DNA of 64,000 nucleotides from contig NZ_JBQKUO010000002.1 of the NCBI RefSeq assembly GCF_052156635.1, forward strand, positions 620,001 to 684,000. Direction: 5' to 3'. Position numbers and translations under genes: made by a program. Below are positions 24,823-34,107 of the stretch, in pieces. The notes under the pieces are model-generated. The model worked only from the letters and a program-made list of their open reading frames with translations. It was not told the origin of the DNA and searched no databases. Numbering within the stretch: position 1 is the first letter of the stretch; the number at the start of each line of letters is the position of its first letter. The stretch is from Nitrospina sp052156635 (lineage in GTDB: Bacteria; Nitrospinota; Nitrospinia; Nitrospinales; Nitrospinaceae).

Positions 24823-26646
24823 TCAGGCCACCTTCTGTGTCTTGGCCTGACGCTTGCGCTCGTTTTCATCCAGGTACTTTTTGCGCAGACGAATGCTCTT
24901 GGGCGTGATCTCAGCCAGCTCGTCCTCGTTCAGAAAGCCCAGCACCTGTTCGAGGCTCATGATGCGGGGCGGGGTCAGGATGACGGTGTCGTCGGACCCG
25001 GACGCGCGCATGTTGGTCAACTTTTTTTCCTTGCAGATGTTGACCACGAGATCGTTGTCCTTGGCGTTTTCGCCGATGATCATGCCGGTGTAAACCGGTT
25101 GGCCGGGACCGACGAACAACTGGCCCCGGTCCTGCAGGTTGAAGATGGAGTAACCCGTGGTCTGCCCGTTTTCCAGCGCGATCAGGGCGCCGCGCAGCCG
25201 CTTGGCGGAACCGCCCAGGAACGGCACGAAAGTTTCGAACGTATGTTGCAGCGTGCCGGTGCCCTTGGTCATGGTCAGAAAATCGGACTGGAACCCGAAC
25301 AGGAACCGCGTGGGCACGTGGTACTCGAGACGCACGTGGCCGTCGTCCATGTGAATCATGTTCTTGAGCGAGCCCTTGCGGGTGCCCAGGGCTTCCATCA
25401 CTTTTCCGGAATAGGTTTCTTCGACGTCGATGACGACAAACTCCATTGGCTCGTGCGTCTTGCCGTCGATTTCCTTGAGAAGGACCTGCGGGCGCGAAAT
25501 GCTGAACTCGTATCCTTCGCGGCGCATGGTCTCGATGAGGATGCCGAGGTGCAATTCGCCGCGGCCGGAGACCTTGAACTTGTCGCCCGCGCCGGATTCC
25601 TCGACTTTCAATGCGACGTTCGATTTGACTTCCTTCATCAGCCGCTCGCGCAAATGACCGGAGGTGAGAAACTGTCCGTCTTTGCCGGAGAACGGCGAAT
25701 CGTTCACCGAAAAATAAATCGACATGGTCGGCTCGTCGATGCGGATAAGCGGCAACGGTTCCGGATGTTTGCTGTCAGCGATGGTCTCGCCGATGTCCAC
25801 ATCCTTCATGCCCGCGATACCGATGATGTCGCCCGCTTCCGCAGATTGCACCTCGCTGCGGGTGAGTCCGTCATAGGTGTACGTCTTCATCATCTTGAAT
25901 GTTTCCTTGGAGCCGTTCCGGCGAATGAGTGTGCAGGGCACATCGGCGCGGAAACGGCCGCGTTCGATCTTGCCGATGGCAATGCGGCCGACGTAGTCGT
26001 TGTAATCGATCGACGTCACCTGCATCTGGAACGGGGCTTCGGCATCGCCGTTGTGTGGCGGCACCTTCTCGACAATGAGGTCGAGCACCGGCGTCATGTC
26101 CCCCGGTTCCGAGTCGAGCGTGCGTTTGGCAAACCCCAGCTTGGCGGAGGTGTACACAATGGGAAAATCCAGTTGGTCGTCGGTGGCGTTCAGGTTGACG
26201 AACAGGTCGAATACCTGGTCCACCGCACGGTCCGGATTGGCTCCGGGACGGTCGATCTTGTTGATGACGACGATGGGCTTGAGTCCCAGCTCCAGTGATT
26301 TTTTCAATACGAACCGCGTCTGCGGCATGGGGCCTTCCGCAGCGTCAACAAGCAGGAGCACACCGTTGACCATTTTCAGGATACGCTCCACCTCGCCGCC
26401 GAAATCGGCGTGGCCGGGCGTGTCGACTATGTTGAGCTTGTGTCCCTTATAAAGGATGGACGCGTTCTTCGAGAAAATGGTGATGCCGCGTTCGCGCTCG
26501 AGGTCGTTGCTGTCCATGACGCAGGAACTGTGTTCGGTGCCTTCGCGGAACATGCCGCTATGCTCCAGCAGCCGGTCGATGAGAGTGGTCTTGCCGTGGT
26601 CAACGTGTGCAATGATGCCGATATTTCTAATATGTTCCGTGTTCAT
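24823..26646 (-). CDS. typA: Ribosome-associated GTPase TypA/BipA
   Basis: 607 residues, the standard length. G-domain motifs: AHVDHGKTTL (G1), RGITIFSKN (G2), DTPGHADFGGEV (G3) and NKIDRPGA (G4). Then domain II, an EF-G-like domain III (GRGELHLGILIETMRREGYEFSISRP), domain V, and the BipA-specific C-terminal part. It acts on 50S subunit assembly and in stress or cold adaptation. Divergently transcribed from xerD. Confidence 0.97.
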   Translation of the reverse strand: MNTEHIRNIGIIAHVDHGKTTLIDRLLEHSGMFREGTEHSSCVMDSNDLERERGITIFSKNASILYKGHKLNIVDTPGHADFGGEVERILKMVNGVLLLVDAAEGPMPQTRFVLKKSLELGLKPIVVINKIDRPGANPDRAVDQVFDLFVNLNATDDQLDFPIVYTSAKLGFAKRTLDSEPGDMTPVLDLIVEKVPPHNGDAEAPFQMQVTSIDYNDYVGRIAIGKIERGRFRADVPCTLIRRNGSKETFKMMKTYTYDGLTRSEVQSAEAGDIIGIAGMKDVDIGETIADSKHPEPLPLIRIDEPTMSIYFSVNDSPFSGKDGQFLTSGHLRERLMKEVKSNVALKVEESGAGDKFKVSGRGELHLGILIETMRREGYEFSISRPQVLLKEIDGKTHEPMEFVVIDVEETYSGKVMEALGTRKGSLKNMIHMDDGHVRLEYHVPTRFLFGFQSDFLTMTKGTGTLQHTFETFVPFLGGSAKRLRGALIALENGQTTGYSIFNLQDRGQLFVGPGQPVYTGMIIGENAKDNDLVVNICKEKKLTNMRASGSDDTVILTPPRIMSLEQVLGFLNEDELAEITPKSIRLRKKYLDENERKRQAKTQKVA

Positions 26647-26749
26647 GAGCTCCGTTCGCTGTCAGCGGTAAAAGTAGGTAATGTCGGTATATATCGAATC
26701 CGGGAGGGCAGGGGAGGCCCTGGAAGGCTTCGATTATTGTTTAATTATA

Positions 26750-26758
26750 TGGTATTAT
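26750..26758 (+). promoter_or_regulatory. Extended -10 element before xerD
   Basis: TGGTATTAT, a TGn-extended -10, lies 42 bases before the xerD ATG in the 153-base AT-rich gap between typA and xerD. TATAAT-like hexamers also occur on the opposite strand, so the gap probably serves both genes. Confidence 0.4.
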
Positions 26759-26799
26759 AGCCTATCTTATTGATTTAAAACAACCTGGCCTGTTGCTCC

Positions 26800-27678
26800 A
26801 TGGATTCCAGCCTGAAACAGTTTGTCGAGTACCTGACTGTCGAGAAGCGGCATTCGCCGCATACGGTGGCGGCCTACCGGCGGGACATTGCTTCGTTTCT
26901 GGACGCCTTCTCCGGCGAGACTCTACATTGTATCACCACTTCGCAGGTTCGAGAATACTTTTTAACGCTTCAAAACAAGGGGCTGGCCAGCCGGTCCATT
27001 GCCCGGGCCCTGTCTTCCATCAAAGCGTTTTACCGGTTCCTTGTGAGGGAGAACCTGGTGGAAAGCAACCCGGTGGATATTCTGGAGTCCCCCCGCCTGT
27101 GGCGCAAACTGCCGGGAATTCTGTCCCTGGCGGATGTCGAGGCCCTGCTGGAGGCCCCTGACCCTGCGACGCCGCGAGGCATCCGTGACCGCGCCATGCT
27201 GGAATTGCTGTACGCGACGGGGCTCCGCGTCTCGGAACTGGTGACGCTCCAAACCGCGAACCTGAACCTGGAGGTGGGCTACCTGCGGTCGTTCGGCAAG
27301 GGTGATAAGGAAAGGGTGATCCCGATGGGCGAAGCGGCGCGTCGGCTGGTTAATCTGTATATTCAGGAAGTTCGCCCTAAATATTTGAAAAATAAAAGCT
27401 CGAATTTTCTGTTTTTGACCCGGCTGGGTGACGGGATGACTCGCCAGGGGTTCTGGAAGCTGATCAAGCAGTACGCCATGCAGGCTGGGGTGACGGTGCC
27501 GGTTTCTCCACATACCCTGCGTCATGCATTTGCCACGCATCTTTTGGAGCGGGGAGCGGATTTGCGCTCGGTTCAGCAAATGCTGGGTCATTCGGATATT
27601 GCGACCACGCAAATTTACACCCATATTCTTCAGGAGAGGATGCGCGACATACTGGACCGGCACCATCCACGGGCCTGA
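26800..27678 (+). CDS. xerD: Tyrosine recombinase XerD
   Basis: 292 residues. An N-terminal SAM-like core-binding domain (LKQFVEYLTVEKRHSPHTVAAYRRDI) is followed by the catalytic domain with all expected residues: Arg143 (GLRVSEL), a lysine in the GKGDKER beta-turn, His238-x2-Arg241 (HTLRHAFATH), His264 (LGHSDIATT) and the nucleophile Tyr273 (QIYTH). The HAFATHLLERGADLRSVQ...LGHSDIATTQIYTH sequence is closer to XerD than XerC. It resolves chromosome dimers at dif together with XerC. Nothing nearby (integron, att site or cargo) suggests a mobile-element integrase. Confidence 0.93.
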   Translation: MDSSLKQFVEYLTVEKRHSPHTVAAYRRDIASFLDAFSGETLHCITTSQVREYFLTLQNKGLASRSIARALSSIKAFYRFLVRENLVESNPVDILESPRLWRKLPGILSLADVEALLEAPDPATPRGIRDRAMLELLYATGLRVSELVTLQTANLNLEVGYLRSFGKGDKERVIPMGEAARRLVNLYIQEVRPKYLKNKSSNFLFLTRLGDGMTRQGFWKLIKQYAMQAGVTVPVSPHTLRHAFATHLLERGADLRSVQQMLGHSDIATTQIYTHILQERMRDILDRHHPRA

Positions 27679-27700
27679 GTTCGCGGAGCGGAAATTTTGC

Positions 27701-27729
27701 TTGACGGACTACCCCTTTAAAGCTAAGAT
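27701..27729 (+). promoter_or_regulatory. Promoter of the yceD-rpmF-plsX-fab operon
   Basis: TTGACG (27701-27706), a 17-base spacer and TAAGAT (27724-27729) form a good sigma-70-type promoter 69 bases before the yceD-like start. Confidence 0.68.
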
Positions 27730-27797
27730 TTTGAAACATTTACCTGCCCGCCCACTCAGGTTCCATACCCAATCAGACCGCACATTACGGGACAGTC

Positions 27798-28337
27798 ATG
27801 AGTCTGATCATTGATATTGATGACATTCCGGAGGACGAGCCTCTGGATTTGAACCTGACGGAACCGGCGGACCAATTCGCTGTCGACCCGGAAACGGGTG
27901 CATTGAAGGAAGCGGTGCAGGTGACCGGCAACCTGATCCGTTCCAACCGCGACGTTTACCTGGCAGGTCTGGTGAAAACGGTCATGTCCATGACCTGCTC
28001 GCGTTGTCTGGAATCGTTCCGGTTCGATGTCGAAACCCCGATCCATGCCACGTTCATTCCGGCACCGGATCCGGACAGTCTGGAAGCGGAGCAGGAGCTG
28101 GTCGATTCGGATATCGAACTCGAATATTATACGGATCAGAAAATTGACTTGACTCAACCGGTTTACGATCAGATTATGTTGAGTCTTCCCATGGTCCAAT
28201 TGTGCCGGGACGATTGCAGGGGGATCTGCCCGAAATGCGGTGCGTCCCTGAACCGGGAATCGTGCCGGTGCGAAGGGGATGAAGACATCGACCCCCGTCT
28301 GGCCGTATTGAAACAATTAAAAGAAAAGTTGAAATAA
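27798..28337 (+). CDS. DUF177/YceD family protein (L32-associated)
   Basis: 179 residues. The YceD/DUF177 pattern is clear: VYLAGLVKTVMSMTCSRCLESF in the middle (CxxC) and, at the C-terminus, QLCRDDCRGICPKCGASLNRESCRC, a cysteine-rich knuckle. Proteins of this family are encoded directly upstream of rpmF in most bacteria and are linked to 23S rRNA processing and ribosome assembly. Here rpmF follows at 12 bases, the classical order. Confidence 0.9.
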   Translation: MSLIIDIDDIPEDEPLDLNLTEPADQFAVDPETGALKEAVQVTGNLIRSNRDVYLAGLVKTVMSMTCSRCLESFRFDVETPIHATFIPAPDPDSLEAEQELVDSDIELEYYTDQKIDLTQPVYDQIMLSLPMVQLCRDDCRGICPKCGASLNRESCRCEGDEDIDPRLAVLKQLKEKLK

Positions 28338-28349
28338 TCAGGAGCCATC

Positions 28350-28532
28350 ATGCCCGTACCCAAGAAACGAACATCCAAATCCCGCAAAGGCATGCGCCGG
28401 TCGCACGACTCCCTGACGGTTACGGGGTTCGGAGAATGCCCGCAATGTCACGAGTTCAAGCGTCCCCACCACGTGTGTCCTCACTGCGGATACTACAAAG
28501 ATAAAGAAGTGATCGAAGTCGAAGCCCTTTAA
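28350..28532 (+). CDS. rpmF: 50S ribosomal protein L32
   Basis: 60 residues. Begins MPVPKKRTSKSRKGMRRSHD and has the four-cysteine zinc site CPQCHEFKRPHHVCPHCG, the zinc-binding (C+) form of L32. It sits between yceD and plsX, as in many genomes. Confidence 0.97.
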   Translation: MPVPKKRTSKSRKGMRRSHDSLTVTGFGECPQCHEFKRPHHVCPHCGYYKDKEVIEVEAL

Positions 28533-28541
28533 TCGCGTACG

Positions 28542-28559
28542 GGAAAGCATTTGCTTTCC
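28542..28559 (+). other. Short stem-loop between rpmF and plsX
   Basis: GGAAAGC / GCTTTCC around a 4-base loop begins 9 bases after the rpmF stop. There is no T-tract; it might moderate read-through or stabilise the rpmF part of the message. The remaining gap up to plsX (161 bases in all) shows nothing else. Confidence 0.35.
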
Positions 28560-28693
28560 ACTATGCAGGGTTTCATCGGATACCGTTCCATACCAAGTTC
28601 GAGGAATGCCTGAAGAGCGTTCCCTTCCTGCCCCAATCAGTCTGGTCACCACGTTGAGGGCCGTTTGAAGGACCGGAGGAGTGCAGACCTGAG

Positions 28694-29863
28694 ATGAAAA
28701 TCGTCGTAGATGCCATGGGAGGAGACTTTGCCCCGCAAGCGGTGGTGGAGGGAGCCGTTCTGGCCACCCGCGAATTCGGGTTTCCCGTCATCCTCGTTGG
28801 CCTGTCTGACGCGATCCAGGAAGAACTGGACAAATACGAAGACGCTAAAGACCTGCCCATCGAAGTGCACCACGCCGACGAGGTGGTGGAAATGCACGAC
28901 AGCCCCAGCAAGGCCTTGCGGACCAAAAAAAAGTCCTCCATGAAGGTCGGCCTGGACCTGGTCAAGGAAGGAGAGGGCGAAGCCTTCATCAGTGCCGGCA
29001 ACACCGGAGCGGTCCTCGCGTATTCCACCATCATTCTTCGGCCCCTCAAGGGTGTGGACCGGCCCGCTATTGCCATCCAGCTTCCCACGTTGCAGGGATC
29101 AGCCATTCTTCTGGATGCTGGAGCGAACGTCGACTGCAAATCCAACCAGCTTTTCCAGTTTGGCATTATGGGCCATGTTTACGCCAAGTATATTCTGGGC
29201 CTGGATGAGCCCGGGGTGGGTCTGCTCAGCATCGGCGAGGAAGACGGTAAGGGCAACGAAGTCACCAAGGAAGCTTTTCGATGGCTTTCGAAATCCCACA
29301 TCCGTTTCATCGGCAACGTCGAGGCAAAGGAAGTGTATCGTGGAAACGCAGATGTCATCGTCTGTGACGGCTTTACCGGAAATGTGGCGCTCAAGATCAG
29401 CGAAAGCCTGGCGGAAATGATTGGAACCAACCTGAAAACCCTGTTCACCAGCGGCATCGTGCCCAAGATGGGCTACCTGATGTTGAAAGGCCGTTTGCGC
29501 GAATTCAAAAAATCGGTGGACTATTCGGAAGCGGGCGGAGCGCCCCTGCTCGGGGTCAACGGCGTGGTCATCATCGCGCACGGCAGCTCCAATGCCAAGG
29601 CGGTAAAAAATGCGATCCTCCGCGCTCACGAATTTGTAGAAAAGAAAGTCAACCAGCATATTCGCGAAGACATCGAATACAATCTGGACAGCAAAGGTTC
29701 ATTCTGGCAGCACATCAAGGAAATTGTGGCGGGACACGACGAAAACGGGGGCGTTCCCAGCAAGACACCCACGCCACCCAAAGCCGAGCTGGAAGAATCC
29801 GAGGAAGAACTGGAACCTGAAACCACGGATGAAACCCCTACGGAAGAACCGGACAAGCCGTAA
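28694..29863 (+). CDS. plsX: Phosphate acyltransferase PlsX with acidic C-terminal tail
   Basis: 389 residues. PlsX motifs: MKIVVDAMGGDFAP at the start, GLDLVKEGEGEAFISAGNTGAVLA, GVDRPAIA, LDAGANVDCK, GLLSIGEEDGKGNE, VDVIVCDGFTGNVALKISE-like segments and GGAPLLGVNGVVIIAHGSSN. It makes acyl-phosphate from acyl-ACP for phospholipid synthesis. The core ends near residue 345; the last 40 or so residues (KTPTPPKAELEESEEELE..., Pro/Glu/Thr-rich) are an unusual disordered acidic tail. GGAGGA lies about 14 bases before the ATG. FabH follows at 29 bases. Confidence 0.95.
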   Translation: MKIVVDAMGGDFAPQAVVEGAVLATREFGFPVILVGLSDAIQEELDKYEDAKDLPIEVHHADEVVEMHDSPSKALRTKKKSSMKVGLDLVKEGEGEAFISAGNTGAVLAYSTIILRPLKGVDRPAIAIQLPTLQGSAILLDAGANVDCKSNQLFQFGIMGHVYAKYILGLDEPGVGLLSIGEEDGKGNEVTKEAFRWLSKSHIRFIGNVEAKEVYRGNADVIVCDGFTGNVALKISESLAEMIGTNLKTLFTSGIVPKMGYLMLKGRLREFKKSVDYSEAGGAPLLGVNGVVIIAHGSSNAKAVKNAILRAHEFVEKKVNQHIREDIEYNLDSKGSFWQHIKEIVAGHDENGGVPSKTPTPPKAELEESEEELEPETTDETPTEEPDKP

Positions 29864-29892
29864 CCGCTGCGCCCAACCTTTTTCTCCTATCT

Positions 29893-30894
29893 ATGAAAGC
29901 ACGATCACCCTTTAATGCAGAGTTAGTCGGGACGGGAATGTACGTTCCGGACAATGTCGTCACCAACTTCGATCTCGAAAAGAATTTAGACACCTCCGAC
30001 GAATGGATTCGCACCCGCACCGGTATCGTGGAGAGGCGCATCGCCAGGAAGGACGAATCCGCCTCCACCATGGGCATCGCCGCCTCAATGATGGCACTGA
30101 AGAATGCCGGAATGGAGGCGGGCGATCTCGATATGATCATCGTCTGCACCTCGACGCCGGATGTCATTTACCCCGCCACTGCCTGCTTCGTGCAGAAAGA
30201 ACTCGGCGCGAAAAAAGCCGCAGCCTACGATATTGCCGCAGTCTGTTCCGGTTTCGTTTTCGGACTTTCCATTGCCGAGCAGTACATCAAAAGCGGACGC
30301 TATGAAAATATCCTCGTCATCGGAACGGAAGTCAATTCGCGGGTCATGGACTGGACCGACCGCACCACCTGCGTGTTGTTCGGTGACGGCGCAGGTGCCG
30401 CCATTCTCCGCCGAACTGAAAAGCCCGAACCCTGCGGTATCCTGTCCTCTCATATTTATTCCGACGGCACGCAGTCGGACTTGTTGATCGTTCCAGGGGG
30501 CATTGGTAAAACTTCGTTTACCTATCAGGGTATCGACGACAAGCTCTATTGCCTGAAAATGTCCGGGCAATCCACTTTCAAGGTTGCGGTCAAGCGAATG
30601 AGTGAAGTTTCGCGGGAGGCCCTTGCCCACAACGGCCTGTCCAACGAAGACGTTGCACTTGTCGTTCCGCACCAGGCCAACCAGCGGATCATAGAAGCTG
30701 TAGCGGACAAGCTTGAAGCGCCTTTGGAAAAAGTCTTCGTAAATATTCACAAATACGGCAACACGGGTTCCGCTTCCATTCCGATCGCCCTGCATGAGGC
30801 ACGGGAAGCCGGATTCACACCTGTGGGCAGTGTCACTCTGCTCACGGTCCTGGGAGCCGGGTTGACGTGGGGATCGGTGGTGATCAAATGGTAA
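29893..30894 (+). CDS. fabH: 3-oxoacyl-[ACP] synthase III
   Basis: 333 residues. Cys-His-Asn catalytic triad: Cys118 in AAVCSGFVFGLSIAE, His in VVPHQANQRII and Asn in HKYGNTGSASIP. The start (ELVGTGMYVPDNVVTN...DTSDEWIRTRTGI) is typical. It condenses acetyl-CoA with malonyl-ACP to begin fatty-acid synthesis. The last 7 bases overlap the fabD start. Confidence 0.97.
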   Translation: MKARSPFNAELVGTGMYVPDNVVTNFDLEKNLDTSDEWIRTRTGIVERRIARKDESASTMGIAASMMALKNAGMEAGDLDMIIVCTSTPDVIYPATACFVQKELGAKKAAAYDIAAVCSGFVFGLSIAEQYIKSGRYENILVIGTEVNSRVMDWTDRTTCVLFGDGAGAAILRRTEKPEPCGILSSHIYSDGTQSDLLIVPGGIGKTSFTYQGIDDKLYCLKMSGQSTFKVAVKRMSEVSREALAHNGLSNEDVALVVPHQANQRIIEAVADKLEAPLEKVFVNIHKYGNTGSASIPIALHEAREAGFTPVGSVTLLTVLGAGLTWGSVVIKW

Positions 30895-31823
30895 AGACCG
30901 CGTTCTTGTTTCCGGGGCAGGGCTCCCAGTTTGTTGGCATGGGGAAAAATTTTTATGATTCGGATCCCGAATGCCGCCGGATGTTTGAGGAAGCCGATGA
31001 AATCCTGGGTGATTCCATCAGCCAGGTATGTTTTGAGGGTCCCGAAGATAAACTGAAACTCACTGAAAATACACAGCCTGCGCTTTTAATCCACAGTATA
31101 ATTGCCTTGAAACGGCTCCGCGATCATGGTATTAATTCCGTGCTGGCGGCTGGCCACAGTCTGGGTGAATTTTCTGCCCTGGTGTGTGCCGGTACTCTCC
31201 GTTTTGGAGATGCCGTGCATCTCGTCCGCCAACGTGGGCGCTTCATGCAGGAAGCGGTTCCTGTAGGCGTCGGCGCCATGGCGGCGATTATCGGGTTGTC
31301 CGCCGAACAGGTCCAGCAACTCTGCCTTTCAGCGTCCTCAGAGGATGCCATCGTTCAACCTGCAAACCTCAACAGTCCGGAGCAAATCGTCATTGCCGGT
31401 CATAAGGAACCGGTGGAGGCCGTCTCGGAGAAGGCGCGCGAACAGGGTGCGAAAAAAGTCGTGATCCTGCCCGTCAGTGCGCCTTTTCACTGCAAGTTGA
31501 TGGAACCCGCGGCAATGCGCCTGAAAGCGGAGATGGAAAAAGTTGAATTCAAGGATGCAAGCATTCCGGTGATAACCAACGTGGAAGCGGCTCCAAATAA
31601 TTCGGGTGACAAGGCCCGGGAACTTCTGTTCAAGCAGGTCTGTTCCCCAGTCCGCTGGACCGAGATCATGCAGTGCATGATCGACCAGGGAGTCGAAGCG
31701 GTGGTGGAGCTGGGATCGGGTAAGGTCCTTTCCGGTCTCATGAAGCGGTTCAGCAAGGACATCCGCTGTTACCAGGTGGGTGATGAGGAGTCGCTGGCCA
31801 AAACCGTGGCCGAATTGAAATAA
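30888..31823 (+). CDS. fabD: Malonyl-CoA:ACP transacylase
   Basis: 311 residues from the ATG at 30888, inside the end of fabH (an earlier in-frame codon at 30867 is a poorer start). FLFPGQGSQFVGMG at the N-terminus, nucleophile Ser91 in GHSLGEFSAL and the catalytic histidine in VSAPFHCKLM. It loads malonate onto ACP. Overlap with fabH implies coupled translation. Confidence 0.97.
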   Translation: MVKTAFLFPGQGSQFVGMGKNFYDSDPECRRMFEEADEILGDSISQVCFEGPEDKLKLTENTQPALLIHSIIALKRLRDHGINSVLAAGHSLGEFSALVCAGTLRFGDAVHLVRQRGRFMQEAVPVGVGAMAAIIGLSAEQVQQLCLSASSEDAIVQPANLNSPEQIVIAGHKEPVEAVSEKAREQGAKKVVILPVSAPFHCKLMEPAAMRLKAEMEKVEFKDASIPVITNVEAAPNNSGDKARELLFKQVCSPVRWTEIMQCMIDQGVEAVVELGSGKVLSGLMKRFSKDIRCYQVGDEESLAKTVAELK

Positions 31824-31841
31824 CTTTCAAACGGAATGGAT

Positions 31842-32582
31842 ATGGAACTCAAAGACAAGGTGGCGCTGGTCACCGGTGGCGCGCGCGGAATCGGTCAGGT
31901 GGTCGGTGAGATGCTTGCCAATATGGGGGCCCATGTGGTGCTGGCGGATGTCAACAAGGACGGTGCCGAACAGGCCGCCGAAACTATCTGCAAAAACGGT
32001 GGATCCGCTTCCGCCGCAGGGCTCAATGTGGCTTCCGCTGAAGAGGTTCAAAAAGTTTTTGACTCTATCTCCAAAGAATTTAAACTGTTGGATATTTTGG
32101 TCAACAACGCCGGGATCACCCGCGATGGGTTGTTGATGCGCATGAAAGAGGAGGACTGGGATCTGGTTCTTTCCATCAACCTCAAGGGCTCTTTCCTCTG
32201 CACTCAGCAGGCAGTCAAACAAATGATCAAACAAAAGGACGGGGCGATTGTCAATGTCGCGTCCATCGTCGGGGTGATGGGTAATCTGGGACAGGCCAAT
32301 TATTCCGCATCCAAAGCCGGCCTGATCGGGTTGACCAAAACCACTGCCCGCGAAGTGGCGAGCCGGGGTATCCGCGTCAATGCCATTGCGCCGGGTTTCA
32401 TCGATACCGATATGACACGCCAGTTGAAAGAAGATGTGCGCGAGCAGTTGATCGGGCAGATCCCCATGGCGCGTCTCGGCCAGCCGCAGGATATTGCGGA
32501 CAGTGTTGCGTTCCTTGTATCCGACCGGGCTCGTTATATTACCGGTCAGGTCATCAATGTTAATGGTGGGATGTTAATGTAA
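31842..32582 (+). CDS. fabG: 3-oxoacyl-[ACP] reductase
   Basis: 246 residues from the ATG at 31842, preferred over the ATG at 31836 because ACGGA then lies 6 bases upstream. Short-chain dehydrogenase motifs: NADP-binding TGGARGIGQ, NNAG, the catalytic Ser (NVASIVGVMG), Tyr-x3-Lys (NYSASKAG) and the FabG-typical end YITGQVINVNGGMLM. It reduces 3-oxoacyl-ACP. Confidence 0.96.
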   Translation: MELKDKVALVTGGARGIGQVVGEMLANMGAHVVLADVNKDGAEQAAETICKNGGSASAAGLNVASAEEVQKVFDSISKEFKLLDILVNNAGITRDGLLMRMKEEDWDLVLSINLKGSFLCTQQAVKQMIKQKDGAIVNVASIVGVMGNLGQANYSASKAGLIGLTKTTAREVASRGIRVNAIAPGFIDTDMTRQLKEDVREQLIGQIPMARLGQPQDIADSVAFLVSDRARYITGQVINVNGGMLM

Positions 32583-32604
32583 CATCTTTGAGGAGTCTCA
32601 AAAT

Positions 32605-32838
32605 ATGTCAGTAGAACAAAAGGTAAAGGAAATTATCGTAGAACAACTGAATGTGGATGAAAATCAGGTTAATAGCTCCGCATCTTTTATCGATGACCTC
32701 GGTGCGGACTCACTGGATACGGTGGAACTGGTTATGGCGTTCGAGGAAGCGTTCGACATTGAAATCCCGGATGAGGAAGCCGAGAAAATCGCCACGGTAC
32801 AAAATGCCATCGATTATATCAACAACCACACCAACTAA
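32605..32838 (+). CDS. acpP: Acyl carrier protein
   Basis: 77 residues, acidic four-helix ACP. Ser36 in DDLGADSLDTVELVM is the 4'-phosphopantetheine site. AGGAG (32590-32594) gives a strong ribosome site. Placed between fabG and fabF, the usual order. Confidence 0.98.
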   Translation: MSVEQKVKEIIVEQLNVDENQVNSSASFIDDLGADSLDTVELVMAFEEAFDIEIPDEEAEKIATVQNAIDYINNHTN

Positions 32839-32850
32839 CTCCCTTTTGAT

Positions 32851-34089
32851 ATGACCCGTCGTGTTGTTGTTACAGGCCTTGGAATGCTGTCTCCGCTGGG
32901 AATCGGCGTTGATGCCAACTGGGATGCGGTCTGTCGGGGGAAATCCGGCATCGACTACATCACCCGGTTCAACGCCCAGGATTTCCCGGTGCGCATTGCC
33001 GGAGAGGTGGAGGGTTTCGATCCTGCGGACCACATTGAACCCAAAGAGATTAAAAAGATGGATACGTTTATCCATTATGCGGTCGCCTGCTGCCGGTTTG
33101 CGCTTAAAGACTCCGGCCTCGAAATCACCGAAGCCAACGCGGACCGTGTCGGCACGTTGATCGGCGTCGGTCTGGGCGGTCTTCCAGCCATCGAAAAATA
33201 CCACGAGGTCTATCAGAACAAGGGAGTTCGAAAAATCACGCCGTTCTTTATTCCGATGCTCATTCCCAATATGGCATCGGGTCAGATTTCCATCATCTTT
33301 GGCACAAAGGGACCCAATACCTGTGTGGTGACGGCCTGCGCCAGCGGAACGCATGCCATTGGCGACGCGTTCAAGATGATTCGCGACGGGGTGGTCGACG
33401 CCATGATCGCAGGCGGTTCGGAATCGGTCGTCACCCCCCTCGCCATCGGCGGGTTCGCTGCGGCCAAGGCGCTGTCCACACGAAATGATGACCCCCAGGG
33501 AGCGAGCCGTCCGTTCGATAAGGACCGCGACGGTTTTGTCATGGGTGAAGGATGTGGTGTGTTAATTCTTGAAGAAATGGAATCCGCAAAGAAACGCGGT
33601 GCCCGAATTTATGCCGAAGTTGCCGGATACGCCCTCAACAGCGATGCATATCATATGACCGCGCCTTCGAAAGATGGAGAAGGTGCCGCCAAATGCATGG
33701 AATTGGCATTGGAGGATGCAAAGATGAATCCGGAAGAGGTGGATTACATCAATGCTCACGGTACCTCCACGGGAGCGGATTTCACCGAAACGACCGCGAT
33801 CAAATCGGTATTCAAGGACCACGCGTATAAATTGCAGGTCAGTTCCACCAAATCCATGACCGGGCATCTGCTTGGAGCTGCGGGCGGGGTGGAAGCGATC
33901 TACAGCGTGCTGGCCATGCACCATGGTGTCATTCCACCCACTATCAATTACACAACGCCGGATCCGGATTGCGATCTCGATTATGTTCCCAACACCGCTC
34001 GGGAAACCAAAGTCCGGGCGGCTCTTTCAAACTCCTTCGGCTTCGGCGGAACCAACGGTGTGGTGATTTTCAAACAACCGACGGACTGA
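32851..34089 (+). CDS. fabF: 3-oxoacyl-[ACP] synthase II
   Basis: 412 residues. The thiolase-fold condensing enzyme shows the nucleophile cysteine in VVTACASGTHAIGDA, the histidines in YINAHGTSTGADFTET and STKSMTGHLLGAAGG, and a Gly-rich end SNSFGFGGTNGVVIF. It elongates acyl-ACP with malonyl-ACP. Only 12 bases after acpP. Confidence 0.97.
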   Translation: MTRRVVVTGLGMLSPLGIGVDANWDAVCRGKSGIDYITRFNAQDFPVRIAGEVEGFDPADHIEPKEIKKMDTFIHYAVACCRFALKDSGLEITEANADRVGTLIGVGLGGLPAIEKYHEVYQNKGVRKITPFFIPMLIPNMASGQISIIFGTKGPNTCVVTACASGTHAIGDAFKMIRDGVVDAMIAGGSESVVTPLAIGGFAAAKALSTRNDDPQGASRPFDKDRDGFVMGEGCGVLILEEMESAKKRGARIYAEVAGYALNSDAYHMTAPSKDGEGAAKCMELALEDAKMNPEEVDYINAHGTSTGADFTETTAIKSVFKDHAYKLQVSSTKSMTGHLLGAAGGVEAIYSVLAMHHGVIPPTINYTTPDPDCDLDYVPNTARETKVRAALSNSFGFGGTNGVVIFKQPTD

Positions 34090-34107
34090 TGAAACACGGT
34101 AAGCCTC

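Noticed and set aside
24505..26298. 597-residue open frame on the plus strand
   Set aside because: It lies antisense to typA, whose motifs are intact. Codon bias of GC-rich genes leaves long open complementary frames; no domain is seen.
26800..27678. Integrase of a mobile element
   Set aside because: All residues fit XerD, the neighbours are core genes, and no att-like repeats flank it.
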